Both the position numbers and the translations under genes were made by a program. The notes beneath the pieces are model-generated. The model was not told where the DNA came from. It saw only the letters and a program-made list of their open reading frames with translations, and ran no database searches. Of a stretch of DNA of 62,130 nt, positions 1 through 8,139 are shown piece after piece (the first letter of the stretch is position 1; each line of letters opens with the position of its first letter). The stretch is from an uncultured Lachnospiraceae bacterium (lineage in GTDB: Bacteria > Bacillota > Clostridia > Lachnospirales > Lachnospiraceae). The DNA lies in contig CAOKOL010000026.1 in NCBI GenBank assembly GCA_948470335.1, positions 1 to 62,130 on the forward strand, given 5' to 3'.

Positions 1-119
1 AGGCAATATGCGGCCTATAGAGACTTTTTCTGCTATATAGCTGTTAAACGCCCGGGGAAATATTAAATTCATAAGAAGAGATGGACTAAAATAAGGCCAA
101 AAGATATCAAAAAGAGCAG

Positions 120-148
120 TTGACAAATTCCGGCACAGTTGTTATAAT
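120..148 (+). promoter_or_regulatory. Sigma-A promoter of the NlpC/P60 gene
   Basis: TTGACA at 120-125 and TATAAT at 143-148 with a 17-nt spacer, a full consensus match. The predicted transcript start near 155 gives a leader of about 80 nt before the ATG at 235. Confidence 0.85.
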
Positions 149-234
149 GAGTTTGTAATAATATTTAACAAATATGTAACAATTGAAATAAAAGATTAAA
201 ATTCTAACGTGCATAAAATTTGGAGATTGATACT

Positions 235-1392
235 ATGAAGAATGTAGCCGGAAAAAGAATACTGACGATTGCTCTGTGCGGTTCTATGCTGGCCGGACAA
301 GCTGTTTATGCGGCGGAGGAGCCGCTGCAGGCAGATCCCGCCCTGGCAGGCGCTTCCGTAGCGGTGACAGAGTATCGTAACATCGTGGACAGCCGGGTGG
401 ATATGACCGATGTGAATACGGGTATGGCAGGTGTTTCTGTTTCGCTGGATGATTATTATCTGGCCTATGAGTCCGGAGAGGTGTCAAAGTCCGCAACCAT
501 TGCGCTGGCTACCATGACCTCTTCCGACGTGGCTTCCGTTCTGGAGAATTATCAGAATCTGGGCGTGGCGAATGTGGAAAGCTATCTGAACGTGAGAGAA
601 AAGCCGGACGGCGCGATTATCGGTAAGATGATTCGCTATTCAGGCTGTGAGATTCTGGAAGAGGAAGGCGACTGGTATAAGATCAAGTCCGGTCCGGTAA
701 CCGGATATGTTTCAAAGGAGTTTATCCTCACAGGAGAGGACGCGAAAATCAAAGCCATTGAGATGGCCAAGCTGAGAGCGGTGGTTACGGCAGAGTCAAA
801 TCTGAACGTAAGGGAGAAACCTACCACGGAGTCTGAAATTATCACGAAGATCTGCAGCGAGGAGCGTTACGATGTTCTGGAAGAAGTAGACGGATGGGTG
901 AAGATTGCTCTGGAAGGAGCGGATGACAATGCGGAAGAGGGATACGGTTATATTTCCGCGGAATATGCGGATGTCCGTTATGCGCTGATTGAGGCTTATG
1001 AATTCTCTCCGCTGACCGGTTCGACAGGGTTAAGAAACAGCGTCGTGAATTTTGCGATGAATTATCTGGGCAACCGTTACGTATGGGGCGGTACCAGCCT
1101 GACGAACGGCGCCGACTGTTCCGGTTTCGTGCTTTCGGTATTCGCGAATTACGGAATTTATCTTCCGAGAGTTGCTGCCGCGCAGGCGGGCGTTGGAACG
1201 AGTGTGAGCTCGTCAGAGATGCTTCCCGGCGACCTGGTATTCTACAGCTCCGGCGGCGGAATCGACCATGTGGGAATCTATATCGGAAACGGTCAGATTA
1301 TCCATGCGGCGAATTCCAGAAGAGGAATCATTATCTCTCCCTGGAATTATATGTCGCCGACGAGGATTATGAATGTAATCGGAAGCCGCTAA
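235..1392 (+). CDS. Secreted SH3-domain NlpC/P60 cell-wall hydrolase
   Basis: Probable exported peptidoglycan hydrolase that cuts stem peptides. The N-terminus is a signal peptide ending near VYA-AEE. Two bacterial SH3 repeats follow, marked by the paired motifs SYLNVREKPDG and SNLNVREKPTT, and the C-terminal third is an NlpC/P60 catalytic domain with the nucleophile in GADCSGFV, the histidine in DHVGIYI and a later HAANS. The ATG at 235 is chosen over an in-frame TTG at 220 because GGAG at 222-225 lies about 9 nt upstream and the signal peptide then begins MKNVAGKR. The gene is monocistronic between a consensus promoter and a terminator. Known members act in cell separation or wall turnover; the exact substrate cannot be read from sequence. 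Confidence 0.9.
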   Translation: MKNVAGKRILTIALCGSMLAGQAVYAAEEPLQADPALAGASVAVTEYRNIVDSRVDMTDVNTGMAGVSVSLDDYYLAYESGEVSKSATIALATMTSSDVASVLENYQNLGVANVESYLNVREKPDGAIIGKMIRYSGCEILEEEGDWYKIKSGPVTGYVSKEFILTGEDAKIKAIEMAKLRAVVTAESNLNVREKPTTESEIITKICSEERYDVLEEVDGWVKIALEGADDNAEEGYGYISAEYADVRYALIEAYEFSPLTGSTGLRNSVVNFAMNYLGNRYVWGGTSLTNGADCSGFVLSVFANYGIYLPRVAAAQAGVGTSVSSSEMLPGDLVFYSSGGGIDHVGIYIGNGQIIHAANSRRGIIISPWNYMSPTRIMNVIGSR

Positions 1393-1414
1393 AATGAAAT
1401 AAAAAATGAGGCTC

Positions 1415-1463
1415 ATGAGCAGGGGATAAAAAAGTTTATCCTTTGCTTATGGGTCTTTTTGTT
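1415..1463 (+). terminator. Intrinsic terminator after the NlpC/P60 gene
   Basis: A long stem, ATGAGC..GGATAAA paired with TTTATCC..GCTTAT and an AAAG loop, runs from 1415 to 1450 and is followed by GGGTCTTTTTG. Confidence 0.8.
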
Positions 1464-1520
1464 GCATTTTGGACTGAATGTGACATCCGGAAAATATGAT
1501 ATACAAGGGAGGATTGTTTT

Positions 1521-2075
1521 ATGAGCTTGGTGGAATTATTTGTGATTGCGGTGGGATTATCCATGGATGCGTTTGCGGTGTCGATCTGCAAAGGATTAAG
1601 TGTGCGGAAGCTGGAGCCAAAGCACTGTCTGCTGGCAGGCCTGTATTTCGGCGGATTTCAGGCGGCGATGCCGCTGGTCGGCTATCTGCTGGGCATTCGG
1701 TTTCAGCAGATGATTACCAGCATCGATCACTGGATTGCATTTATTCTCCTCGGCCTGATCGGCGGAAATATGGTCAGGGAGTCCGGAGCGCAGGGGGAGC
1801 ATCTGGATGATTCCTTTGACGTAAAAACCATGTTTCTGCTGGCGGTGGCCACCAGCATTGACGCGTTGGCCGTGGGCGTTACGTTTGCGTTCCTGAATGT
1901 GCGGATCGCACCGGCGGTCGCGTTTATCGGGGCTGTTACCTTCTGTTTGTCCGCGGCCGGCATTAAAGTGGGAAATGTGTTTGGAAATAAATTTGAATCA
2001 AAGGCAGAGCTGGCCGGAGGACTGATTCTGATTATTATGGGCGCAAAAATACTGCTGGAGCATCTTTTCTCTTGA
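1521..2075 (+). CDS. mntP: Putative manganese efflux pump MntP
   Basis: Six-helix inner-membrane exporter of Mn(II), 184 aa, the usual family length. The sequence shows the internal two-fold repeat of the family, with [10 protein letters not shown] in the first half and [10 protein letters not shown] in the second; these membrane aspartates are the family's metal-binding positions. AAGGGAGG at 1506-1512 sits 8 nt before the ATG. The gene stands alone behind the upstream terminator. I looked for a yybP-ykoY manganese riboswitch in the roughly 60-nt leader and did not find one. Confidence 0.9.
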   Translation: MSLVELFVIAVGLSMDAFAVSICKGLSVRKLEPKHCLLAGLYFGGFQAAMPLVGYLLGIRFQQMITSIDHWIAFILLGLIGGNMVRESGAQGEHLDDSFDVKTMFLLAVATSIDALAVGVTFAFLNVRIAPAVAFIGAVTFCLSAAGIKVGNVFGNKFESKAELAGGLILIIMGAKILLEHLFS

Positions 2076-2152
2076 CGGTGCTATCAAAGTGTGCTATAAC
2101 TATATTACTACGGCAGACGTAATACGTTAGACATAGTATCCGGGCAGGTATA

Positions 2153-2284
2153 GCGGCGAAAGAGCGAAGCGGTACTATAACAGCGGAGCTCTGTAGAAGC
2201 CCACGGAACGATTTACGGGCACGAAAAGTGACCGGAAATTGTTCCAGAGCAGGTGGGCGGCGAAAGAGCGAAGCGGTACTATAA
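2153..2284 (+). repeat. Structured leader element (copy A) with duplicated tail, upstream of padR
   Basis: A 28-bp perfect direct repeat (2153-2180 and 2257-2284, ending GCGGTACTATAA) flanks a stem-rich segment. Pairings seen: GCTCT 2188-2192 with AGAGC 2265-2269; GCCCAC 2199-2204 with GTGGGC 2253-2258; GGAAC 2205-2209 with GTTCC 2241-2245; CGG 2216-2218 with CCG 2232-2234; CAC with GTG at the tip. It shares GATTTACGG and CCGGAAATT with the elements near 51.1, 52.7 and 60.2 kb, but nearly all stem bases differ. The second tail runs directly into AGGAGGTG, the ribosome binding site of the PadR gene. Confidence 0.7.
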
Positions 2285-2297
2285 TAGGAGGTGCGGG

Positions 2298-2621
2298 GTG
2301 ATCAGCAGTGATGTGATCCGGGGTTATACGGATATTATGATTTTGTTTCTGCTTCTGGACCAGCCTTCTTACGGGTATGAGATTTCGAAGCAGATCAGGC
2401 AGCGATCGGAAGAAAAATATGTGATGAAAGAAACGACGCTTTACTCCGCGTTTTCCAGGCTGGAGAAGAACGGACACATAGAATCTTTTTATGGCAGTGA
2501 AACCAACGGGAAGCGGAGAACTTACTACCGGATTTCGCCTGAAGGCCGGACGTATTACCGGCAGAAATGCGAAGAATGGCGTATTGTAATGGAAGTGGTA
2601 GGCCGCTTTGTTGCGGAATGA
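2298..2621 (+). CDS. PadR-family transcriptional regulator
   Basis: Small winged-helix DNA-binding repressor of 107 aa. It carries the PadR core: ILFLLLDQPSYGYEISKQI, then TTLYSAFSRLEKNGHIESF, then RRTYYRISPEGRTYYRQK. The GTG at 2298 is chosen because AGGAGGTG (2286-2293) lies just upstream; an in-frame start at 2253 would fall inside the structured leader element. It is followed 20 nt downstream by a HAAS-domain membrane protein, the usual PadR partner, so the pair probably forms a two-gene sensory unit. The effector is unknown. Confidence 0.88.
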   Translation: MISSDVIRGYTDIMILFLLLDQPSYGYEISKQIRQRSEEKYVMKETTLYSAFSRLEKNGHIESFYGSETNGKRRTYYRISPEGRTYYRQKCEEWRIVMEVVGRFVAE

Positions 2622-2641
2622 TAATCGGGAGGAAGCACGGG

Positions 2642-3688
2642 ATGGAAACCATAAAAGTTTATCTGGACAATATGTTTTTGAGTATACCGGATTCGGAACA
2701 GGTGCAGAGGGTTAAATCCGAGCTGTATGATATGATGGAAGACAAGTATCATGAGCTGATCGGCGAAGGAAAGCCGGAAAACGAAGCGGTGGGCATCGTG
2801 ATCTCCGAGTTTGGGAATCTGGAAGAATTAAAAGAAGAACTGGGGCTGAGCAGTCAGGAGGAGCAGGCCTTTTCCGACGACAGTGCAAAACAAGAAGAAA
2901 AAGAAGAGACAAAAGGAGAGAAAGAACGTTCCGAAAAAAAGAATAAGAAAAAGGGAAGTAAGAAAAGATCCGCAGATCAGGAAGCGTCCGAGAGACGGTG
3001 GGTTTCTTTCAATGAAGTGGAAGACTATCTTCAAATTACGGCTGAGGCTTCCAACTGTATCGCCGCGGGCGTAATGCTCTGTGTCTGGGCACCGGCGGCT
3101 TTGGTGTCCCTGTCGGAGCAGGAAAACTGGGGCGTCGCTTTGGGACTGGCTCTTCTGTTTGTCCTTGTGGCGGCGGGCGTGGCGCTGTTTATTTTGTCCG
3201 GAACGAAACTGGAGCAGTTTGACTACCTGAAAAAAGAACCGTTCCGGCTTGATCCGGGAATCGAACAGTTTGTCAGAGAGGAACAGGAGGCTTCCCATCA
3301 GCCGTTCGTGCTGCAGAATGCCGTTGGCGTTATTCTCTGTATTCTTTCCCCGGTGCAACTGGTGGTATGCAGTGTTCTGGAGCTTTCCGATACATTGATC
3401 CTGTTCAGCGTGGGAACCCTTTTATTTTTGGTGGGAATCGGCTGTCTCTTTCTGGTACGGACCGAGATGCGGCAGGAGGCTTACCATGTCTTGCTGCAAG
3501 AGAAAAAATATCGGAAAGAAAAAAAAACAGGATTTTTAAAACTGTTTGACAGCGTATACTGGCTGGCTGTGTCGATTATTTATCTGAACTGGAGCTTTCA
3601 TACCGGTTCCTGGGGTGTTTCCTGGGTGATCTGGGTGATTGCCGGAATGGCTTATGAGCCGGTGGAAAGAATGCTGAAAGGAAAATAA
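2642..3688 (+). CDS. HAAS-domain membrane protein, PadR partner
   Basis: Begins METIKVYLDNMF and contains, over residues 1-70, the HAAS/permease-prefix helical bundle (…VKSELYDMMEDKYHELI…GNLEELKEELG). A highly charged Lys/Glu-rich linker (about 80-130) follows, then four or more hydrophobic segments. GGGAGG about 8 nt before the ATG at 2642 supports this start over upstream in-frame codons. Proteins of this kind are co-transcribed with PadR regulators and are thought to relay a membrane signal. No enzymatic motif was seen. Confidence 0.75.
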   Translation: METIKVYLDNMFLSIPDSEQVQRVKSELYDMMEDKYHELIGEGKPENEAVGIVISEFGNLEELKEELGLSSQEEQAFSDDSAKQEEKEETKGEKERSEKKNKKKGSKKRSADQEASERRWVSFNEVEDYLQITAEASNCIAAGVMLCVWAPAALVSLSEQENWGVALGLALLFVLVAAGVALFILSGTKLEQFDYLKKEPFRLDPGIEQFVREEQEASHQPFVLQNAVGVILCILSPVQLVVCSVLELSDTLILFSVGTLLFLVGIGCLFLVRTEMRQEAYHVLLQEKKYRKEKKTGFLKLFDSVYWLAVSIIYLNWSFHTGSWGVSWVIWVIAGMAYEPVERMLKGK

Positions 3689-3770
3689 ACAGGCGGAGTA
3701 CACCAAACTGACCGCCGAAAGGAAAACACTTAATCAGAGGCATCTTGCATTGAAAGAGGAGAATTGTCTA

Positions 3771-3799
3771 TTGACATAAAAAATAGATTTGCGTATAAT
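3771..3799 (+). promoter_or_regulatory. Consensus promoter of the repeat-RNA / small ORF islet
   Basis: TTGACA 3771-3776, a 17-nt spacer and TATAAT 3794-3799. The predicted start at about 3806 leads straight into a hairpin (AGAAAAG 3809-3815 with CTTTTCT 3820-3826). Confidence 0.88.
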
Positions 3800-3802
3800 A
3801 AT

Positions 3803-3946
3803 ATTAAAAGAAAAGCGTGCTTTTCTAGTGGGCTAACACTTAAATCTGATATGCTTGTCAGTCATGTGATTGACCGTTGGCGGGCAACACTAAAATCCGA
3901 TATATTTACCAGCACTCAGTTGGTCGTTGGCAGACAACATTAAAAT
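3803..3946 (+). ncRNA. Tandem ~50-nt repeat RNA, candidate type III antitoxin
   Basis: Two full repeat units and a divergent first one. Each boundary carries AAAT (3842, 3893 and 3943; spacing 51 and 50 nt). Conserved within units: AAATCyGATAT at the 5' end and GTTGGCrGrCAACA at the 3' end. The middle of each unit is a hairpin kept by compensatory change: GTCAGTC with GATTGAC in unit 1, ACCAGC with GTTGGT in unit 2, AGAAAAG with CTTTTCT in the first. A consensus promoter precedes it and a terminator follows. This is the layout of ToxI/CptI/TenpI antitoxin RNAs, whose toxins cut at AAAU-like repeat boundaries. Inference from layout only. Confidence 0.5.
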
Positions 3947-3953
3947 GAGCCAC

Positions 3954-4003
3954 AAAGAGAGAGTATATAGCACAGTGGTGTTATTGCTCTCTCTTTAAAT
4001 TTT
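3954..4003 (+). terminator. Terminator between the repeat RNA and the small ORF
   Basis: AAAGAGAGAG (3954-3963) pairs perfectly with CTCTCTCTTT (3987-3996). A GCAC/GTG inner stem lies inside and AAATTTTG follows. Its tail overlaps the first possible codon of the downstream ORF, as in type III toxin-antitoxin loci where the terminator sets the RNA:toxin ratio. Confidence 0.75.
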
Positions 4004-4346
4004 GGAAGACTACAGGCAAAGTTATGAAATTCACCAAGGAACTGGTGACTATAATAATGTTCGGCCATACCTGTTTGTTGACAGGGTAATGGGAGGTGTA
4101 AATTTTTGTTTTGGTTTGAGCCGGGAAGATAATGTGTATGTTCCTTCATCTGCGTTACTTGAAGATATAAAAAAGCTGACAGATGCACCATCACAGGTTT
4201 TAGCAATTTTGGAAAAGGATATTGATACGGAAGTATATTTTACTGTAAAGCATGTGGCAAAGGGATTGAATCTTAATAAGATTACGTTGCCGCAGGAGAT
4301 TCATGCAATGATTAATTTAGATAATTATGTATACAGAGGAAAGTAA
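4002..4346 (+). CDS. Small AT-rich ORF, possible type III toxin or its remnant
   Basis: 114 aa, not recognised with certainty. An in-frame stop just upstream means it must start at the TTG at 4002 or later (ATG at 4089); neither has a good ribosome binding site, so the N-terminus may be truncated or frameshifted. The segment RPYLFVDRVMGGVNFCFGL recalls the RPY…G…F…L pattern near the start of ToxN/CptN-type endoribonucleases, then YVPSSALLEDIKKL and a beta-rich tail. Base composition is clearly more AT-rich than the neighbours, which suggests transfer. It follows a promoter, tandem RNA repeats and a terminator. Family toxins are usually 150-200 aa, so this one is short. An alternative is an unrelated nuclease-like fragment. 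Confidence 0.5.
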   Translation: MEDYRQSYEIHQGTGDYNNVRPYLFVDRVMGGVNFCFGLSREDNVYVPSSALLEDIKKLTDAPSQVLAILEKDIDTEVYFTVKHVAKGLNLNKITLPQEIHAMINLDNYVYRGK

Positions 4347-4502
4347 TCTATTAGCACAAAGATAGTGAAAGATATGTGAGGGAAATGTTATCCCCCTAAA
4401 TGGGGTATAAACCTTTTCGCAAAAGGTGACGGTTTCGCTATTTAGTATGAGGAGTAACTTTCAATGCATTTTGATTATGATAAAAAAGGGAGGTTCATAC
4501 CA

Positions 4503-5888
4503 ATGAAGGGGTTACAGAAACTATTTGCACCGATTGATATGACAAAAGGCTCACCGGGGAAGCAGATCGTAGCGTTTGCCGTCCCCATGCTGATCGGAAA
4601 TATTGCGCAGCAGTTGTATAATACGGTAGACAGTATTATCGTAGGAAGATATGTGGGAGACAATGCGCTGGCAGCGGTAGGAAGCGCGGGTCCGATTCTG
4701 AACCTGCTTTTGGTGCTGTTCGTCGGGATCGCAGTGGGCGCAGGTATTATGGTGTCTCAGTATTTTGGCGCTAGGGAACGGGAGGATTTGTCCTGGACCA
4801 TCGGAAGCTGCGTAACGCTGACGGCGATTTCATCGATACTGATTATGATCGTGGGACCGTTGTTTTCCCGGCCTTTGCTGGAACTGCTGCATACGCCGGA
4901 CAGTATACTGGGATGGTGCGAATCGTATCTGAATATTATTCTGATCGGCATCGCCGGGATGGCATATTATAATATTTTAAGCGGTATTTTGCGCGGGCTG
5001 GGAGATTCGGTGTCGGCGCTGGTTTATCTGCTGGTTTCCACTGTGATCAATATTGTGCTTGATATAGTGTTTGTGGTGAATTTTCAGATGGGAGTAGCGG
5101 GCGTGGCGTTGGCCACGGCGATTGCCCAAGCGATTTCCGCAGTGCTCTGTCTGCTGAAACTGATGTGGATGTCAGATATCTTTGATTTTAAGAAACAGTA
5201 TCTGAAATTACATAAAAAATATGCGTGGATGACGATTCGCCTTGGTCTTCCCTCCGGTCTGACACAGGCAATCTTTTCCATGGCGATGATTATCGTGCAG
5301 TCGCTGACCAACAGCTTCGGCGAATTGTTTATTGCGGCGAATGTGATCGTTATGAGAGTGGACGGCTTTGCGATGATGCCGAATTTCTCTTTCGGAACAG
5401 CCATGACCACCTTTGCCGGACAGAATGTGGGAGCCAGGGAATATGAGCGGGTGGAAAAAGGGGCGAAACAGGGAACCTGGATTGCCATGGGCGTGTCGGC
5501 GGTGATTACGTCGCTGATCCTTATTTTCGGGAAATATCTGATGGGGATTTTTACGGAGACGGCAGAACTGGTGGATATGAGTATGCGGATGATGCGCATT
5601 CTTGCGGTGGGCTATATCGCCATGGCCGTGACCCAGTCGCTGTCCGGCGTGATGCGCGGGGCGGGGGATACGGTAACTCCCATGTGGATTTCCCTGATTA
5701 CGACGGTGGCGGTCCGCGTTCCCGTGGCTTATGGGCTTGCTTATCTGACAAGAAGCGAACTGTATCCCAACGGGCGCTGTGAGAGTGTGTTTTTCTCTCT
5801 GCTGTTTTCCTGGACGCTGGGCGCCGTGATTACGTTTATTTTTTATCGCTGGGGAAAATGGAAAGGAAAGGCGCTGGGAGAAGAATAA
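4503..5888 (+). CDS. MATE-family multidrug efflux transporter
   Basis: Na+ or H+ coupled drug/metabolite exporter of about 461 aa with 12 predicted helices. The N-terminus (MTKGSPGKQIVAFAVPMLIG then QQLYNTVDSIIVGRYVG) and the second-half repeat starting near LPSGLTQAIFSMAMI are typical of the clostridial MATE/DinF group. Two starts are each preceded by a good site: ATG 4503 (GGGAGG 4488-4493) and ATG 4464 (GAGGAG about 9 nt upstream). I prefer 4503 because family homology begins there. The gene ends at a multi-hairpin intergenic element shared with 57.8 kb. Substrate unknown. Confidence 0.9.
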   Translation: MKGLQKLFAPIDMTKGSPGKQIVAFAVPMLIGNIAQQLYNTVDSIIVGRYVGDNALAAVGSAGPILNLLLVLFVGIAVGAGIMVSQYFGAREREDLSWTIGSCVTLTAISSILIMIVGPLFSRPLLELLHTPDSILGWCESYLNIILIGIAGMAYYNILSGILRGLGDSVSALVYLLVSTVINIVLDIVFVVNFQMGVAGVALATAIAQAISAVLCLLKLMWMSDIFDFKKQYLKLHKKYAWMTIRLGLPSGLTQAIFSMAMIIVQSLTNSFGELFIAANVIVMRVDGFAMMPNFSFGTAMTTFAGQNVGAREYERVEKGAKQGTWIAMGVSAVITSLILIFGKYLMGIFTETAELVDMSMRMMRILAVGYIAMAVTQSLSGVMRGAGDTVTPMWISLITTVAVRVPVAYGLAYLTRSELYPNGRCESVFFSLLFSWTLGAVITFIFYRWGKWKGKALGEE

Positions 5889-6023
5889 GAATCCTGCTTT
5901 GCAGGATTCTGCGCCGCAAACGCGTCGCTTTCAAGCGACAATTTCCTCTGCGTTTGCGTGTGCATCCTAAGCGGAGCATTTTTGTATCATAGGGAAGTTC
6001 GTAGGACTTTCCTATGATACAAA
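5888..6023. repeat. Multi-hairpin intergenic element, copy 1
   Basis: Four nested or adjacent palindromes in 136 bp: a hairpin at 5888-5908 (GAATCCTGC with GCAGGATTC); a stem CGCAAACGC with GCGTTTGCG enclosing a small hairpin GTCGCTT with AAGCGAC; and a long hairpin at 5981-6023 (TTTGTATCATAGGGAAGT with its near-perfect complement). The same order occurs inverted at 57763-57896. It lies between convergent genes and may terminate both. Confidence 0.75.
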
Positions 6024-6027
6024 GAAT

Positions 6028-6054
6028 TGAGGCAGCCGCCAAAGGGCTGCCTCA
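6028..6054 (-). terminator. Terminator hairpin at the end of the GT-C gene
   Basis: TGAGGCAGCC pairs with GGCTGCCTCA around a short loop. On the minus strand the stem begins inside the stop codon of the membrane protein. The U-run is weak. Confidence 0.5.
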
Positions 6055-8139
6055 CATCCAGAAACAGAAAATATACTGCAGTTTCGTATACAAATCCGGA
6101 TGGTATCTGAGAAGCAACTGATCCTCCCCCGAAAGGCTCCGGAAAAATCCCAGAAAAACGGCAATTGCGGCGGCAGTCAGCAGCAGTTTCGACAACAGGC
6201 CGGTCAGTTCTTTTTCTTCGGCGGCAGGATACAGGCCAAAGAAAATCAGCAGCGCCGCGCCGGACATCACCACGCCGTAATCTGTGGCATAGCGGACGGC
6301 CACGCCTCCGGTAAAGGAGCTGAGCGTAAATATGGCCAGAGCGCAGAAAAGCGCAGACAGAAGGGCCCGGACAGGGCCTTTTCCGTATGTTTTTTTGGCC
6401 TGTCTTAACGCGGCGGGGCTTGCCAGGACAAACAGAACCGGATTCAGGAAAAACAGGCCGATCTCTCTGTTCTGCCGGGCCAGCCTTCCCAAAAAGTGGA
6501 GCTGTCCGGCTGTGTCGCCATATACAAAAGGAAAATTGCAGTTGATCACGGGGGGCGTAAACATGGTCAGCCAGATACAGATCGGGAGAGCCTGGGGTTT
6601 CCAGCATTCGCCGGTCATGTCGATGGTGGATAGCTGATAGGTGACGCCGAATTCGGTAACGGAACCGAAACGGGCCAGATTGTAGTAAGCCAGCAGTCCG
6701 CCCACCAGCAGATAGGGCAGAGCGATGGCCGCGGCAGCCCGGCGGACAGTTATCCGGTCCGTTTTATATTTGCGGTACTGCCCCCATAAAACGGGAATGA
6801 CAGCCGCGGAATACAAAATGCTTAAAGGCCGGCAGCCTACGGCCAGGGCCAGTGAAAGACAGCCGGCAGCCAGCGGTGCCATGGACAGTTTTTCTTCCCT
6901 GACGGCCGTGAGAATCATATAGAAACCCAGAGCCACGAAAGCGGCGCTGGACAGAATGGCCAGCTCATAAAACATGGGACGTCTGACATTCCAGAGAAGT
7001 CCGCCGGAAAACCAGAGAATCAGATTTCCCAGAAACAGATAGCCGTAAGGAAGTCTGCCGTAATATTTCTTCACAAAGGCTTCCAGTGCCAGCGCCATAA
7101 ACAGGGCGGCGGCGGCGGCAAAAATCAGGCAGGCCCAGCCTGTCTGGAGATATTGGCCGGTGGCCAGGGTATAGGGCAGGAACAGCAAAAGGGATGGAAC
7201 CGGCCCGAAATAACAAAAATATTGGTCATTATAATAGGACACATCCATCCGATACTGCCAGTCCGCATACAGGCCTGCGGCCTGCCGGGCGTTGATATCG
7301 TAGGGGTTATCCAGTGTCCGTAAGAGGGGATCCGGTTCTGTCAGCAGGGAAAACTGTCCGGCCTGAAACGCGTCTGTCAGGTCCTGACTGTATAAGTCTC
7401 CGGAATCCAGCCCCATGGTCTTATGCTCCAGGGAGGTATAGGCGGTAAAAAAGAGAAAAGCCCAAAAAGCCAGGATACCGCATAAAGTTACCAGCCGATG
7501 GCTGGTTTTCTGTTCTTCTGCAGGACATAAAAACCAGCGGCTTTTTGTAATCAGGTATGTCAGCAGCAGAAGACCGAATACGATGAAAAACCGCAGCGGC
7601 TCGAATTTCCAGGGAACCGGTTTGTTGATTTCAAAGCCGGTGATGGTAACTGGCGTGGTATCAAAATAAACCCGCAGGTCACGGGAAGGGCCGTAAAACC
7701 AGCAAGTGAAATATTTGCTTTCTTCCACACTGGGCGACAGGGGCCGTAAATCCGACGCGGCATATTCCGCGTTGGATTGGTCCGTGTACCAGACAGCGCC
7801 GCCGCACAGTGCGTCTTCTCCCTGAGCCGGCGTTTCTCCTTCCTTTTCATCCATCAGGAAATCCACATAGATGGTTCCGGCTTTCTGATTGAAATTTTTC
7901 AGCTCAAAGTAGTAGTCGCCCTGATCCGGGATATGGTTCAGATAACCGGTGGCTTCGTCATATTCAAATCCCTGCATCTCCACCTGGTTTAAAGGGACAT
8001 TGTGATAAGAAAAACCGCCGCCAAGGAGACGGAAAGCGTGAAAATTAAAAAACAGCCCTTCGACGGCGAAAGCCAGCAGGGCAAGAAAGCCGACGGCAAA
8101 AAGGGTTTTCTGTTCAGCCTTTATGGATATTGTGGACAT
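6052..8139 (-). CDS. Large multi-pass membrane protein, GT-C glycosyltransferase-like
   Basis: 695 aa. One hydrophobic helix lies at residues 15-35. An extracytoplasmic beta-rich region of about 150 residues follows, then some ten more helices, giving the general build of a GT-C polyprenyl-phosphate sugar transferase. It is the last gene of a three-gene minus-strand operon after a UbiA-type prenyltransferase and a HAD phosphatase, and overlaps the HAD gene by 26 nt. AAAGGAGA lies about 9 nt before the ATG at 8139. By analogy with the decaprenyl-phosphoryl-arabinose pathway it could use the lipid-linked sugar made by its neighbours, but no family was identified with certainty. Confidence 0.6.
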   Translation of the reverse strand: MSTISIKAEQKTLFAVGFLALLAFAVEGLFFNFHAFRLLGGGFSYHNVPLNQVEMQGFEYDEATGYLNHIPDQGDYYFELKNFNQKAGTIYVDFLMDEKEGETPAQGEDALCGGAVWYTDQSNAEYAASDLRPLSPSVEESKYFTCWFYGPSRDLRVYFDTTPVTITGFEINKPVPWKFEPLRFFIVFGLLLLTYLITKSRWFLCPAEEQKTSHRLVTLCGILAFWAFLFFTAYTSLEHKTMGLDSGDLYSQDLTDAFQAGQFSLLTEPDPLLRTLDNPYDINARQAAGLYADWQYRMDVSYYNDQYFCYFGPVPSLLLFLPYTLATGQYLQTGWACLIFAAAAALFMALALEAFVKKYYGRLPYGYLFLGNLILWFSGGLLWNVRRPMFYELAILSSAAFVALGFYMILTAVREEKLSMAPLAAGCLSLALAVGCRPLSILYSAAVIPVLWGQYRKYKTDRITVRRAAAAIALPYLLVGGLLAYYNLARFGSVTEFGVTYQLSTIDMTGECWKPQALPICIWLTMFTPPVINCNFPFVYGDTAGQLHFLGRLARQNREIGLFFLNPVLFVLASPAALRQAKKTYGKGPVRALLSALFCALAIFTLSSFTGGVAVRYATDYGVVMSGAALLIFFGLYPAAEEKELTGLLSKLLLTAAAIAVFLGFFRSLSGEDQLLLRYHPDLYTKLQYIFCFWM

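Noticed and set aside
1464..1520. Manganese (yybP-ykoY) riboswitch before mntP
   Set aside because: The space between the terminator and start is only about 57 nt and none of the conserved loops was found.
3829..3946. CRISPR-like array of about 28-nt repeats
   Set aside because: Only two or three imperfect units; the would-be spacers are hairpins with compensatory changes; no cas genes are nearby. A tandem antitoxin-like RNA fits better.
4464..4502. A separate short leader ORF before the MATE gene
   Set aside because: It is in frame with the MATE gene, so the ATG at 4464 is at most an alternative start that adds 13 residues. No stop codon separates them.
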